A stretch of 64,000 bases of DNA from Pedobacter insulae (GTDB taxonomy: Bacteria > Bacteroidota > Bacteroidia > Sphingobacteriales > Sphingobacteriaceae), in assembly GCF_900113525.1 (NCBI RefSeq), contig NZ_FOPP01000001.1:248001-312000 (forward strand), read 5' to 3'. Position numbers and translations under genes: made by a program. Shown here piece by piece: positions 36,004 to 45,955 of the stretch; the first letter of the stretch is position 1, and each line of letters starts with the position of its first letter. Under the pieces are notes generated by a model, which worked only from the letters and a program-made list of their open reading frames with translations, did no database searches and was not told where the DNA came from.

Positions 36004-38409
36004 ATGATAAATAATTTCCATAAGTGTTTCGCATTCTTCCTGTTAATAAGCCAAGTTTCATTTGGTCAAAACATTCAGAACAACCCAGGTAGTAACCACG
36101 GCAACAAGTTCGAGCAGTTAGGTACAATCTTAACTACCCCAAATGAGCAGCGCACAGCAAGTGGAGCTCCAGGTGTAAAATACTGGCAGCAACGAGCAGA
36201 TTATAATATCAAGTGCGAGCTTGACGAGAAAAATCTTGTGTTAAAAGGTAGCGAAACAATTACTTATTACAATAATTCACCAGATGTGTTAACCTATATC
36301 TGGCTGCAGCTTGATGAAAATGAACATAGCAATCTGAACAACGCAAACTACCAGAATAGCACTAGAATGCCATCCGCTGCGGCTACTACTCAGGTAGATA
36401 ACATGGGTTTTGTAGCTGCTCCAAAAGACAATGGTAATGGGATCAGGATTACTAAGCTTACCGATGCAACAGGTAAAAAATTAACTTATACGATTAATAA
36501 AACCATGATGCGGGTAGAGGTTCCAGCCTTAAAATCAGGCCAGCAATTTGTACTCAATATAGATTGGAATTATCAAATTCCCAATAGATTAACCTTGGGC
36601 GGACGTGGAGGATATGAGTTCTTCCCGGAAGATGGCAACCATTTATTTACCATGGCGCAATGGTTCCCTCGTTTATGTGTATATAGCGATTTCCAGGGAT
36701 GGCAAAACCACCAGTTTACCGGAAGAGGTGAATTCGCCTTAACATTTGGAAATTATAGGGTGCAAATGACTGTTCCGGCTGATCATATGGTGGGCTCAAC
36801 AGGAGAATGTATTAATTATAGCGCCGTGTTAAGTCCGGCTCAAATGGCACGTTACAACAAAGCAAAAACGAGTACAACAGCACCGGTAGAAATAGTAACC
36901 TTGGCCGAGGCAAAAGTGGCCGAGACTAAAAAAAGTACAGCTAAGAAGACCTGGGTTTTCCAAGCAAATAACGTTCGTGATTTTGCCTGGACGTCATCCC
37001 GCAAATTTGTATGGGACGCAATGGCACAGCCAATTAATGGTAAAAACGTTATGTGTATGAGTTTCTATGGAAAAGAAGCCTACAATTTATACAGTAAGTT
37101 TTCTTCACGCGCAGTAGCTCATACCATTAAAACTTATTCAGATTTTACCATCCCTTATCCATATCCAGTTGCACAAAGTGTAGAAGCAGCAAACGGGATG
37201 GAATATCCAATGATCTGTTTCAACTACGGTCGTACAGATGCCGATGGAACCTATAGTGAAAGCACAAAAAACGGTATGTTAGGCGTAGTTATCCATGAGG
37301 TAGGTCATAACTTTTTCCCAATGATCATTAACAGCGATGAACGCCAGTGGACCTGGATGGACGAAGGGTTAAACTCATTTGTTGAATATCTAACAGAAGA
37401 ACTATGGGACAATAAATTTCCAAGTAAAAAAGGTCCGGCATATACCATTGTCCCTTATATGAAAATGTCGAAGGATTTGTTGGAACCGATTATGTCTAAC
37501 TCAGAAAACATTGTGAATTTTGGTCCAAATGCTTATTCTAAGCCTGCTACCGGACTAAACATTCTCCGCGAAACAATTATGGGCCGCGAACTTTTTGATT
37601 ATGCATTTAAAGAATATTCAAGAAGATGGGCTTTTAAACATCCTACCCCGGCTGATTTATTTAGAACAATGGAAGATGCCAGTGGTGAAGATTTAGATTG
37701 GTTTTGGAGAGGTTGGTTTTATGGAACAGATGCTTGCGATATCGCTTTAGATAGCGTCAAATTTGCTAAGGCAGATTATCCTAAAGCACCAGCTGGAAAT
37801 AATAGGGTAGTTGGCAACCGACCACAAAGAGTTGATCCGCCGGCAGTAAATGCTTTCGAAGATATTTCAAAAATCAGGAACCGCCAGGATAATAACATTA
37901 AATTCTATACGGATAAAGATTTGGCAGCCAGGGATTTTTATTGGAAATACGACAGAGGCCTTGTTCAAATAGATAGTACCTTAGGTTCTAAAACTGCCGC
38001 ACAGCCTAACAGGTTGCCAATGGAAGAGTTTACTGACGAGGAGAAAGCAAAGTACGGTAATAAGTTCTTTTATGAATTAAATTTCACCAACAAAGGAGGC
38101 TTGGTTATGCCTATTATTGTGGAGTTTACTTTCAAAGATGGCACAAAAGCAGTCGATCGAATTCCAGCTCAGATTTGGAGATTAAATGAGTTAAAAGCTT
38201 CCAAATTCTATGTTCACGATCAGGAGGTTGCCAGTATTAAACTAGACCCAATGCGTGAAACTGCAGATATTGACGAGACTAACAATACCTGGGGCGGTAG
38301 CGAAAAAGCATCGAAATTCCAGTTATTTAAAGTCCGTGCAGGTGCCGGTCCGGCGCGCGGACAGTCGGTAGGCTCCAACCCTATGCAGCTAGAGAAAAAA
38401 GGGGAGTAG
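36004..38409 (+). CDS. M1 family metallopeptidase
   Basis: 801 residues from the ATG at 36004, which gives a signal peptide (about 1-20, ending VSFGQ). The zinc site is HEVGH (431-435) with the third ligand E454 in WMDEGLNSF, an exact HExxH-18-E spacing. The aminopeptidase exopeptidase mark GMENxx appears as NGMEYP. The large beta-rich C-terminal region (about 560-801) is an additional domain. A secreted aminopeptidase is likely. Cotranscription with the HupE-like gene is inferred from the 10-base gap. Confidence 0.92.
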   Translation: MINNFHKCFAFFLLISQVSFGQNIQNNPGSNHGNKFEQLGTILTTPNEQRTASGAPGVKYWQQRADYNIKCELDEKNLVLKGSETITYYNNSPDVLTYIWLQLDENEHSNLNNANYQNSTRMPSAAATTQVDNMGFVAAPKDNGNGIRITKLTDATGKKLTYTINKTMMRVEVPALKSGQQFVLNIDWNYQIPNRLTLGGRGGYEFFPEDGNHLFTMAQWFPRLCVYSDFQGWQNHQFTGRGEFALTFGNYRVQMTVPADHMVGSTGECINYSAVLSPAQMARYNKAKTSTTAPVEIVTLAEAKVAETKKSTAKKTWVFQANNVRDFAWTSSRKFVWDAMAQPINGKNVMCMSFYGKEAYNLYSKFSSRAVAHTIKTYSDFTIPYPYPVAQSVEAANGMEYPMICFNYGRTDADGTYSESTKNGMLGVVIHEVGHNFFPMIINSDERQWTWMDEGLNSFVEYLTEELWDNKFPSKKGPAYTIVPYMKMSKDLLEPIMSNSENIVNFGPNAYSKPATGLNILRETIMGRELFDYAFKEYSRRWAFKHPTPADLFRTMEDASGEDLDWFWRGWFYGTDACDIALDSVKFAKADYPKAPAGNNRVVGNRPQRVDPPAVNAFEDISKIRNRQDNNIKFYTDKDLAARDFYWKYDRGLVQIDSTLGSKTAAQPNRLPMEEFTDEEKAKYGNKFFYELNFTNKGGLVMPIIVEFTFKDGTKAVDRIPAQIWRLNELKASKFYVHDQEVASIKLDPMRETADIDETNNTWGGSEKASKFQLFKVRAGAGPARGQSVGSNPMQLEKKGE

Positions 38410-38479
38410 TATCAAGTATTGAGCAGCGAGTATCAAAATTGGAGAACTCGGATTAAGCAGCAAGGAACAAAGATTAATA

Positions 38480-40516
38480 ATGAAATTTAAGCTTACTTCA
38501 GAGTATAAGCCGACAGGTGATCAGCCAACGGCTATAAAGCAATTAGTAGAAGGCGTAAATGCGAACGAAAACTATCAAACCTTACTAGGGGTTACAGGAT
38601 CGGGTAAAACCTTTACCATAGCCAATGTAATTGAGCAAACGCAAAAGCCAACCTTAATCTTAAGTCACAATAAAACCTTGGCAGCACAGCTGTATGGGGA
38701 GTTTAAACAGTTTTTTCCAGAAAATGCTGTTAATTATTTCGTCTCATACTATGATTATTATCAGCCCGAAGCTTACATGCCAACCACCAATACTTATATC
38801 GAGAAAGATTTAAGTATCAATGAAGAAATTGAAAAACTGAGACTGCGTACCACTTCTGCCCTCATGTCGGGACGAAGAGATGTAATTGTTGTCTCATCGA
38901 TTTCCTGTATTTACGGTATGGGTAATCCCGAAGATTTCTCGCGGTCTGTATTCCGCTTTGCGGTAGGGACAAGGATCAGCAGAAATTCATTTCTACATAG
39001 TTTGGTAGAAATTCTATATGCACGTACCATAACCGATTTTAAGCGTGGAACATTCAGGGTAAAAGGTGATACAGTCGATATTTTTCCAGCATACCTGGAT
39101 GAAGCCTATCGGGTTTCTTTTTTTGGCGATGACATTGAAGAGTTATCCATCATAGATCCCATTACCGGTAAAACTTTAGAGAAAATAGCAGATATGGCTA
39201 TTTATCCGGCCAATCTGTTTGTAACACCAAAAGAGAAATTTAATTCTTCTATCTGGGGAATACAAGAAGAACTGGAACTTCGTAAAAACCAATTATTAAA
39301 CGACAAACAGTTACTAGAAGCTAAAAGACTCGAAGAAAGAGTGAATTTCGATATCGAGATGATGAAAGAACTGGGCTATTGCTCGGGGATTGAAAATTAC
39401 TCGCGCTTTTTTGATGGAAGATCACCCGGCATGCGTCCCTTCTGTTTGTTGGATTATTTTCCTGATGATTATTTAATGGTGATCGACGAAAGCCACGTAA
39501 CTGTGCCTCAGATTAGAGCCATGTATGGGGGCGACCGTTCTAGAAAAATGTCGCTGGTTGAATATGGTTTCCGCCTCCCTTCTGCCTTAGATAACCGCCC
39601 GTTAAATTTCGAAGAGTTCGAACGCTTAGCGCCGCAAACCATCTATGTAAGCGCTACCCCGGCCGATTTTGAATTAGAGAAATCTGAGGGAATTGTGATC
39701 GAGCAAGTGATTAGGCCTACAGGATTATTAGATCCCATGATAGAGGTTCGGCCCGCAATTAATCAGGTTGATGACCTGTTGGAAGAAATCGATAAAACGA
39801 TTAAGATGGGCGATCGGGTTTTGGTTACCACCTTAACCAAGCGCATGGCCGAAGAACTGACGAAGTACATGGATCGGCTAAATATCAAATGCCGGTATAT
39901 CCATTCTGAAGTAAAAACATTGGAGCGGGTAGAAATCCTTAAAGGGCTACGACTGGGAGAATTTGATGTTTTAGTGGGAATTAACCTGTTACGAGAGGGA
40001 TTAGATTTACCAGAGGTTAGTTTAGTGGCAATTTTAGATGCCGATAAAGAAGGGTTCTTGCGTTCTGATAGAGCTTTGATCCAAACTATTGGTAGAGCGG
40101 CAAGAAATGATAGAGGTAGGGTGATCATGTATGCAGATAGCGTGACCATGTCTATGGAACGAACCATTGATGAAACCAATAGAAGGAGAGAAAAACAGGT
40201 TGCCTATAATTCCGAACATGGAATTGTGCCTAAAACCGTAGGCAAAACCAGAGAAGAGATTATGGAGCAAAGTTCGGTGTTAGATTTTTCTGAAAGTGGC
40301 GCACGTAAAAAAGCTTATGTTGAAATTGACGAGGTCAATATTGCCGCCGATCCGATTATCCAGTACATGACCAAGCCTGAAATGCAGAAAGCCATCGACA
40401 AAACACGTAAGGATATGCAAAAAGCTGCCAAGGAAATGGACTTCTTAATGGCTGCGAGAATGAGGGATGAAATGTTTGCCCTGGAGAAAATATTCGCGGA
40501 AAGATTTAGTAAGTAA
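38480..40516 (+). CDS. uvrB: Excinuclease ABC subunit B
   Basis: Nucleotide-excision-repair damage-verifying helicase. 678 residues. Walker A is GVTGSGKTF (about 39-47); the beta-hairpin YYDYYQPEAY follows; the DExx-like IDESH and QTIGRAARN motif VI are visible; the C-terminal UVR motif (MQKAAKEMDFLMAARMRDEM) ends it. Length and order are typical. The following gene starts 13 bases after its stop. Confidence 0.98.
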   Translation: MKFKLTSEYKPTGDQPTAIKQLVEGVNANENYQTLLGVTGSGKTFTIANVIEQTQKPTLILSHNKTLAAQLYGEFKQFFPENAVNYFVSYYDYYQPEAYMPTTNTYIEKDLSINEEIEKLRLRTTSALMSGRRDVIVVSSISCIYGMGNPEDFSRSVFRFAVGTRISRNSFLHSLVEILYARTITDFKRGTFRVKGDTVDIFPAYLDEAYRVSFFGDDIEELSIIDPITGKTLEKIADMAIYPANLFVTPKEKFNSSIWGIQEELELRKNQLLNDKQLLEAKRLEERVNFDIEMMKELGYCSGIENYSRFFDGRSPGMRPFCLLDYFPDDYLMVIDESHVTVPQIRAMYGGDRSRKMSLVEYGFRLPSALDNRPLNFEEFERLAPQTIYVSATPADFELEKSEGIVIEQVIRPTGLLDPMIEVRPAINQVDDLLEEIDKTIKMGDRVLVTTLTKRMAEELTKYMDRLNIKCRYIHSEVKTLERVEILKGLRLGEFDVLVGINLLREGLDLPEVSLVAILDADKEGFLRSDRALIQTIGRAARNDRGRVIMYADSVTMSMERTIDETNRRREKQVAYNSEHGIVPKTVGKTREEIMEQSSVLDFSESGARKKAYVEIDEVNIAADPIIQYMTKPEMQKAIDKTRKDMQKAAKEMDFLMAARMRDEMFALEKIFAERFSK

Positions 40517-40529
40517 GGTGAAAGAAACT

Positions 40530-41819
40530 ATGATGCGCAAACAATTCTTAACGGCAATTTTTGTTGCCTTATTGAGCAATTTGGCCATTGCCCAAAGTAG
40601 TGAAGGTCCAACGCTAACAGTACCGCTGGGGGGCAACACTTATGCCAGCCCCATAAAAAATGGTTTAATTAGTAAAGGCGGAATTAACAGTTGGAACAAC
40701 CCTGAGACTTCCTTTAAAGTGTACGTCCGTCTGGCCCAAAAAGGAAACTTAGCGATTGCTATAAACCAATTAACCAAAATTGAGGGCGAAAGTGAGTTAA
40801 GCATAGCGGTTAATAAAAAAGTTAATAAAGTAATTATCAAACCAGGGAGCGCCTCATTGCCTGTGGGTATATGGGCGATAAAAGATACGGGCTACGTTAC
40901 GATTGAAATTAAGGGACTAAAAAAATCTGGTGCCCAGTTCCCCGCCATTGGAAGCCTGCAGCTAGCAGGTACCGCTATTGATGCAAAAACAACTTTTGTG
41001 AAAGATAATGAAGGTAATTTCTTCTATTGGGGACGGAGAGGTCCATCGGTTCACTTAAATTATCAATTGCCCGAAAAAACGGATATCGAATGGTTTTATA
41101 ATGAGATTACCGTTCCAAAAGGCGAAGATATTCAAGGGTCCTATTATATGACAAATGGTTTCGCCGAAGGTTATTTTGGTATTCAGGTAAATTCACCTAC
41201 AGAAAGAAGAATTTTGTTTTCGGTATGGAGCCCATTTGTAACGGATAACCCCAAGGAAATACCAGAAAACCAAAAAATCAAATTGTTAAAAAAAGGTAAA
41301 GAAGTATACACCGGAGAATTTGGTAATGAGGGCTCAGGTGGTCAGAGCTATTTCAAGTACGACTGGAAAGCTGGAGAAAGTTATAGCTTCTTGCTCAGGG
41401 CTGCCCCATCAGATGATAATTACACCACTTATACCGCTTACTTTTTTATGCCTGAACTGAATGACTGGAAATTGATAGCCTCCTTTAAACGTCCGCAAAC
41501 AAAAACTTATTTGAAAAGACTACATTCTTTTCTTGAGAACTTTAATCCCGAATTCGGGGATCAAAGTAGAATGGTCTTGTTTAAAAACCAATGGGTATGT
41601 GATTCAAAGGGGGTATGGACGGAGATAAATACTGCAAAGTTCACAACAGACAACACCGGCAATAAAGGGTATCGGATGGATTATGGTGGAGGAGTAAAAG
41701 GGACTTCTTTTTATTTGCAGAATTGTGGATTTTTCAGTGATTTTACAATACCTAGAACAAACCTTAAAAGAAAAGTTACGAACCAAAGGCCGTTGATAAA
41801 TTTTAATTATTTACCCTAG
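40530..41819 (+). CDS. DUF3472/DUF5077 domain exported protein
   Basis: 429 residues from the ATG at 40530, which begins a signal peptide (MMRKQFLTAIFVALLSNLAIAQ). The N-terminal half (about 25-150) is a DUF5077-like beta domain (GNTYASPIKNG, INSWNNPETSFKVYVRL). The remainder matches the DUF3472 type (TDIEWFYNEITVP, SYFMTNGFAEGYFGIQVNS). Such proteins are predicted carbohydrate-related extracellular proteins. It starts soon after uvrB but probably has its own function. Downstream comes a palindromic repeat. Confidence 0.8.
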   Translation: MMRKQFLTAIFVALLSNLAIAQSSEGPTLTVPLGGNTYASPIKNGLISKGGINSWNNPETSFKVYVRLAQKGNLAIAINQLTKIEGESELSIAVNKKVNKVIIKPGSASLPVGIWAIKDTGYVTIEIKGLKKSGAQFPAIGSLQLAGTAIDAKTTFVKDNEGNFFYWGRRGPSVHLNYQLPEKTDIEWFYNEITVPKGEDIQGSYYMTNGFAEGYFGIQVNSPTERRILFSVWSPFVTDNPKEIPENQKIKLLKKGKEVYTGEFGNEGSGGQSYFKYDWKAGESYSFLLRAAPSDDNYTTYTAYFFMPELNDWKLIASFKRPQTKTYLKRLHSFLENFNPEFGDQSRMVLFKNQWVCDSKGVWTEINTAKFTTDNTGNKGYRMDYGGGVKGTSFYLQNCGFFSDFTIPRTNLKRKVTNQRPLINFNYLP

Positions 41820-41854
41820 GGGGCTGCGGTTATAGTGGGGCTAGACGATCATTA

Positions 41855-42005
41855 CGAGGCCCGTCATGCGAGGTCCGTCATGCGAGGTTTACCTTTGCCC
41901 GTCATTGCGAGCGTAGCGAAGCAATCTCAATTAGATTGCTTCGCTACGCTCGCAATGACGTACCTCGCAATGACGAATCCCCCAATAACGTGCCTCGCAA
42001 CGAAT
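41855..42005. repeat. Palindromic CGTCATTGCGAGCG repeat, copy 1
   Basis: A perfect 28-bp inverted repeat (41900-41927 and 41933-41960, 5-base loop) begins CGTCATTGCGAGCGTAGCGA and ends with the complement. Degenerate half units (CGTCATGCGAGG at about 41871 and 41877; CCTCGCAATGACG at about 41963) flank it. It fills the gap between the DUF3472 gene and the YwbE gene. Same element at 54582, 55575 and 59561. Confidence 0.9.
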
Positions 42006-42018
42006 AACAACTAACAAT

Positions 42019-42219
42019 ATGAACGGACAAAACAGAAAAGACATCTATCCAGGTTTAGCAGTGGGTATTATCTTAAAAAAGGATCAGAGAAGTGGTAACA
42101 TCACCTATGGGGTGGTTAAAGATTTATTAACTTCTTCTGCTTTTCATTCCAGAGGAATTAAGGTGCGTCTGGAAGATGGACAAGTTGGTCGGGTAGTTGA
42201 ATGTGAACCTGAACTGTAA
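42019..42219 (+). CDS. YwbE family protein (DUF2196)
   Basis: A 66-residue protein with the family core GLAVGIILKKDQRSGNITYG-V-KD-LT and RGIKVRLEDGQVGRVVE. A conserved small beta-rich protein of unknown function. The ATG at 42019 follows the repeat region directly. Length matches the family. Confidence 0.9.
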   Translation: MNGQNRKDIYPGLAVGIILKKDQRSGNITYGVVKDLLTSSAFHSRGIKVRLEDGQVGRVVECEPEL

Positions 42220-42272
42220 CGAAGATTGTAATGTAATTGCAATTATCTGCGTAAAAAGTAACAATATTTTGA

Positions 42273-42280
42273 ACGGCACG
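42273..42280 (+). promoter_or_regulatory. Candidate -7 element of the DUF4834 gene
   Basis: TATATTTG matches TAnnTTTG 33 bases before the ATG at 42314. No clear -33 box. Confidence 0.4.
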
Positions 42281-42313
42281 TCTATATTTGCGTTTACTAA
42301 TAAATAATAAAGC

Positions 42314-42568
42314 ATGGGTTATCTAATAAAATTTATCTTCATTACCATTATTATTCTTTGGGTTATCCGTTTGTTAATCCGATTAATATTTCCTGTAATG
42401 CTTAAAAATATGTTTGGTAATGTGCAGCAACAAGCCGCAAATGCCAATCAACAACAGCGTCCGCCTAAACCTGAGGGATCTATCTCGATCGATTATATGC
42501 CTAAAAAGGAGAAAAAGGGCAACGCAGACAAATTGGGCGATTTCGTAGATTACGAAGAAGTTAAATAA
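42314..42568 (+). CDS. DUF4834 family small membrane protein
   Basis: 84 residues: one N-terminal membrane helix (about 3-28), then a Gln/Asn-rich segment (GNVQQQAANANQQQRPP), then a short charged C-terminus with SIDYMPK and DFVDYEEV. The family's conserved end is IDYxPxxxK...DYVDYEEV. Conserved in Bacteroidota; function unknown. Confidence 0.85.
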   Translation: MGYLIKFIFITIIILWVIRLLIRLIFPVMLKNMFGNVQQQAANANQQQRPPKPEGSISIDYMPKKEKKGNADKLGDFVDYEEVK

Positions 42569-42636
42569 GTCGAGATCGCTAGTATTTCTTGTCACGAAAT
42601 AGCTCCAGTTATCGTTTCATTAATAAAAATATAAAT

Positions 42637-43329
42637 ATGGCTTATCGTATACCCACCCGTTTATTTTCTTTCTTTGTGTTATTTAGCTTTGTTGCGTTTA
42701 ACGCCTGTAAAAAAGCTGACAATCCGCCTAATGCAGATGGTGCCTACATCAGGTTTATCAATACTTCACCAACGTTAGGTACGTATAACATTTATTTCGA
42801 TGATAAAATTGTAAACACAATGGCCGTCCCTTTTGGGGGTACCGTATCTTATAAACCTTATGTTGCTGGTAGTTATTCAGTTAAATATACCACCGCAACA
42901 AACCCTGAGTCAATTTTAACCAAGCAAATATCGCTGGCTTCAAAAAAGATATATTCTTTATATCTCGTAGATAAAGACGATAAATTAGACGCTTTACTCG
43001 TAACCGACGATGCTTCTGCAACCTCCACTACCAAAGCATTTGTGAAATTCATTAACTTAAGTCCGGATGCACCTGCACTTGGGTTAGATATTGCGCAAGG
43101 AGCTAGTCTTTTCACCAATAAGACTTATAAAACCGGAACCGAATTTGTAGAGGTTGATGCAAAAGCATATACCTTTGAAATCATGGATTCAGGTAGCGGC
43201 ACCTTAAAAGCCAGTTTGCCCGAGTTGACATTGGCGGCAGGTCGCTATTATACCATTATTGCCCGCGGAATGATCAATCCTGGCCCCAATGATCAGGGGT
43301 TTGGTGCGCAGAGCATCATAAATCAGTAG
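42637..43329 (+). CDS. DUF4397 domain lipoprotein
   Basis: 230 residues from the ATG at 42637, giving a lipoprotein signal (FSFFVLFSFVAFNACKK; Cys near 23). The rest repeats a DUF4397-like beta domain: AYIRFINTSPTLGTYNIYFDD and AFVKFINLSPDAPALGLDIA. Exported, probably surface or periplasmic. A TTG start upstream at 42589 would disrupt the lipoprotein signal. Function unknown. Confidence 0.85.
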   Translation: MAYRIPTRLFSFFVLFSFVAFNACKKADNPPNADGAYIRFINTSPTLGTYNIYFDDKIVNTMAVPFGGTVSYKPYVAGSYSVKYTTATNPESILTKQISLASKKIYSLYLVDKDDKLDALLVTDDASATSTTKAFVKFINLSPDAPALGLDIAQGASLFTNKTYKTGTEFVEVDAKAYTFEIMDSGSGTLKASLPELTLAAGRYYTIIARGMINPGPNDQGFGAQSIINQ

Positions 43330-43367
43330 GTTAAATTTTATTTCCTTTATAATCTCATTCAATTTTC

Positions 43368-43375
43368 TATTTTTG
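43368..43375 (+). promoter_or_regulatory. Candidate -7 element of the YfhO gene
   Basis: TATTTTTG matches TAnnTTTG 28 bases before the ATG at 43404. Confidence 0.4.
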
Positions 43376-43403
43376 GAGTTACGTTTTATTTTAACTGACT
43401 TAA

Positions 43404-45854
43404 ATGAATAATTGGTTTAAACAAAATGGCACTCATTTAGCCATTATTGCTTTCTTCGTTGTAATATGTTTCGCATATTTTAGTCCTGTTCTCCAAGGCA
43501 AAAGACCTGCACAAAGTGATGTGTTACAGGCCAAGGGCATGCAAAAGGAAATTATGGAGTATAAGGAAAAGGATGGTAAAGCACCTCTCTGGACCAATCA
43601 AATGTTCGGTGGTATGCCGGCCTATCAAATTTGGGTACCCTACGCCTATAATGCAGCAACCTATGGTATCGCTGTAGTGACTAAAACATTCCCGACACCC
43701 ATTGGCACTGTGTTATTGTTGTTATTAGGCAGTTATTTTCTATTTATCGTTTTAAAAATCAACCCATGGCTCGCTGCGGCAGGTGCCATTGCCTTTTCAT
43801 TCACTACCTACAACTTTGTGCTCATTGCCACAGGGCATAGCAATAAGGCTTTGGCAATTGGCTTTTTTGCGCCAATCATAGCAGGAATTCTCTTAACCTT
43901 ACGGGGCAAATATTGGCTTGGAGCAAGTTTAACCGCTTTGTTTCTCGCGCTAGAGATCAGGTCGAACCATATTCAAATGACCTATTACTTGTTTTTGGCT
44001 ATACTAATTTTCATGGGTATCGAGCTTTATCAGGCTTACAAAAACAAAACTTTGCCGGCTTTAGGTAAAGCGGTTGGCTTTCTGGCCATCGCTGTCTTAT
44101 TAAGCGTAATGGTAAATGCCAGTTTATTGTGGACTACCTCAGAGTATGCAAAGGAAACCAACAGAGGCAAATCTAATTTAACCAATACCGCCGGTCAAAC
44201 CGAAAGCATGTCTAAAGAATATGCCTATGCCTGGAGCCAGGGAGTAGGCGAAAGTTTTACCTTCCTCATCTCAGATTTATATGGCGCAAGTCACGATCGT
44301 AGACTAGATGAAAAATCTGAAGTATTTAAGGCTGTCCAAAGCATCGGCGCTTCTCCAGAGCAGGCAATAGGTTTCACTAAACAGATGCCGATTTACTGGG
44401 GCGAGAAATCATATACCTCTGGTGGATATTATTTCGGAGCAATAGTTTGTTTCTTGTTTGTTTTTGGATTGTTTATCGTTAGAAGCCCGTTAAAATGGTG
44501 GGTTTTATCCGTTACCGTCTTATTTATCCTATTGTCATTCGGTAAACACTTCCCTTTGGTGTCCGATTTGTTCTTCGATTACTTCCCGCTTTATAATAAA
44601 TTTAGAGCAGTAGAATCCATTCTTGCCGTAGTAGGCTTAATGGTGCCGATTCTAGCTTTCTTAGCCATGAAAGAAGTGCAGGAAGGTAAACATGACGAGA
44701 AAGTTATTGTGAAGAAATTAATGTGGTCGGCCGCCATCACAGGAGGATTCTCTTTATTGGTTGCCATTTTGCCTACACTCTTCTTTAGCTTTAAAACCTC
44801 TACCCATGCAGAGTTTGTACAACAATTAGGTCAGTCGCTTCAAAGCAACGAATTAGGCCAAAGAATTGCCAATGCTTTAGTGTTAGATCGTGAAGCTATA
44901 GCCCGTGCTGATGCCTTCCGTTCTTTCTTATTCATTGCCATTGCTTTCGGAATTGTTTGGGCCTTTATCACCAAGAAAATTAAAATGGAAGTTGCTTATG
45001 GCTTGTTAGGCTTGGCTATTTTAATCGATATGTGGCAAGTAGATAAACGCTATTTGAATAAAGATAACTTTAGAACCAAAGCAGAGCTTACCAACAACTT
45101 TACCCCACGCGACGTAGATAATTTTATCTTGGCAGATAAAGATCCTAACTTTAGGGTATATGACCAGTCCGTTTCAACCTTTAACGATGCGAGTACAACC
45201 GCATTCCATAAAACCATTGGCGGTTACCATGCAGCCAAGTTAAAGCGTTATGATGAGCTCATCAGCAAACAACTTTCAACCAGCGTTAATCAAGATGTGC
45301 TTGATATGTTGAATGCTAAATACTTTATTACGCAAGACCCGCAGAATGGCTCTTATAAAATGTCTAGAAATGCTACTGCTTTAGGAAACGCATGGTTGGT
45401 AAAAGGTGTGCAGTTCGTGAAGGATTCTGATGAAGAAATGAAGGCTATCAGTAGTTTTGACCCTAAATTGGAAGCTATTGTCGACATACAATATAAAGAT
45501 CTGTTAGATACTACCCGTTTGGGCGCAGATCCAAGTGCCTTCATTAAAATGGAGAGCTACCATCCCGATCATCTGGTATATTCATACAGTGCGCCAAGAG
45601 ATGTAATCGCTGTTTTTTCGGAGATTTATTACGACAAAGGATGGAATATGTACATCGATGGCGAACAAAAGCCTTATTTCAGAGCGGATTATGTACTTAG
45701 AGCAGCACAATTAACCGCCGGTAACCACAAGCTGGAATTTAAGTTCGAACCTAAATCTTATTATATGGGCGAGAAAATTTCGCTTGCAGGTTCGGTATTG
45801 TTAATCGCATTTTTAGGACTAGGCTTTTATACCGATAGAAAGAGGACTTCGTAA
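43404..45854 (+). CDS. YfhO family integral membrane protein
   Basis: 816 residues with about 12 predicted membrane helices and a large extracytoplasmic region (about 560-780), then a final helix. The YfhO family consists of proteins similar to bacterial GT-C fold mannosyl- or glycosyltransferases; Bacillus YfhO glycosylates lipoteichoic acid. Here the polymer acceptor is unknown. The last codons, ACT TCG TAA, are inside a palindromic repeat (45845-45884), so the C-terminal TS and stop are supplied by that element. Confidence 0.85.
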   Translation: MNNWFKQNGTHLAIIAFFVVICFAYFSPVLQGKRPAQSDVLQAKGMQKEIMEYKEKDGKAPLWTNQMFGGMPAYQIWVPYAYNAATYGIAVVTKTFPTPIGTVLLLLLGSYFLFIVLKINPWLAAAGAIAFSFTTYNFVLIATGHSNKALAIGFFAPIIAGILLTLRGKYWLGASLTALFLALEIRSNHIQMTYYLFLAILIFMGIELYQAYKNKTLPALGKAVGFLAIAVLLSVMVNASLLWTTSEYAKETNRGKSNLTNTAGQTESMSKEYAYAWSQGVGESFTFLISDLYGASHDRRLDEKSEVFKAVQSIGASPEQAIGFTKQMPIYWGEKSYTSGGYYFGAIVCFLFVFGLFIVRSPLKWWVLSVTVLFILLSFGKHFPLVSDLFFDYFPLYNKFRAVESILAVVGLMVPILAFLAMKEVQEGKHDEKVIVKKLMWSAAITGGFSLLVAILPTLFFSFKTSTHAEFVQQLGQSLQSNELGQRIANALVLDREAIARADAFRSFLFIAIAFGIVWAFITKKIKMEVAYGLLGLAILIDMWQVDKRYLNKDNFRTKAELTNNFTPRDVDNFILADKDPNFRVYDQSVSTFNDASTTAFHKTIGGYHAAKLKRYDELISKQLSTSVNQDVLDMLNAKYFITQDPQNGSYKMSRNATALGNAWLVKGVQFVKDSDEEMKAISSFDPKLEAIVDIQYKDLLDTTRLGADPSAFIKMESYHPDHLVYSYSAPRDVIAVFSEIYYDKGWNMYIDGEQKPYFRADYVLRAAQLTAGNHKLEFKFEPKSYYMGEKISLAGSVLLIAFLGLGFYTDRKRTS

Positions 45855-45884
45855 GTCGGCCTATTTAGGCCGACTTACGAAGTC
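45845..45884 (+). terminator. Palindromic terminator-like repeat at the YfhO stop
   Basis: GACTTCGTAAGTCGGCC (45845-45861) and its complement (45868-45884) form a 17-bp stem around a TATTTA loop, overlapping the stop codon at 45852-45854. A modest T-rich run follows (GGAAGTTTAACTTT). Same unit as 33515 and 46903. Confidence 0.6.
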
Positions 45885-45955
45885 GGAAGTTTAACTTTCC
45901 CTTAACATACCACTAATATTCGGGCAATATTTTTACACTCATAAAATGTAAGGAT

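Noticed and set aside
36004..38409. Start of the M1 peptidase at 35932
   Set aside because: The extra 24 residues overlap the HupE-like gene and would bury the signal peptide; the ATG at 36004 gives a normal signal peptide.
36004..38409. Fusion of HupE and peptidase
   Set aside because: The frames differ and a stop codon lies between them; this is an overlap artefact of an upstream in-frame start.
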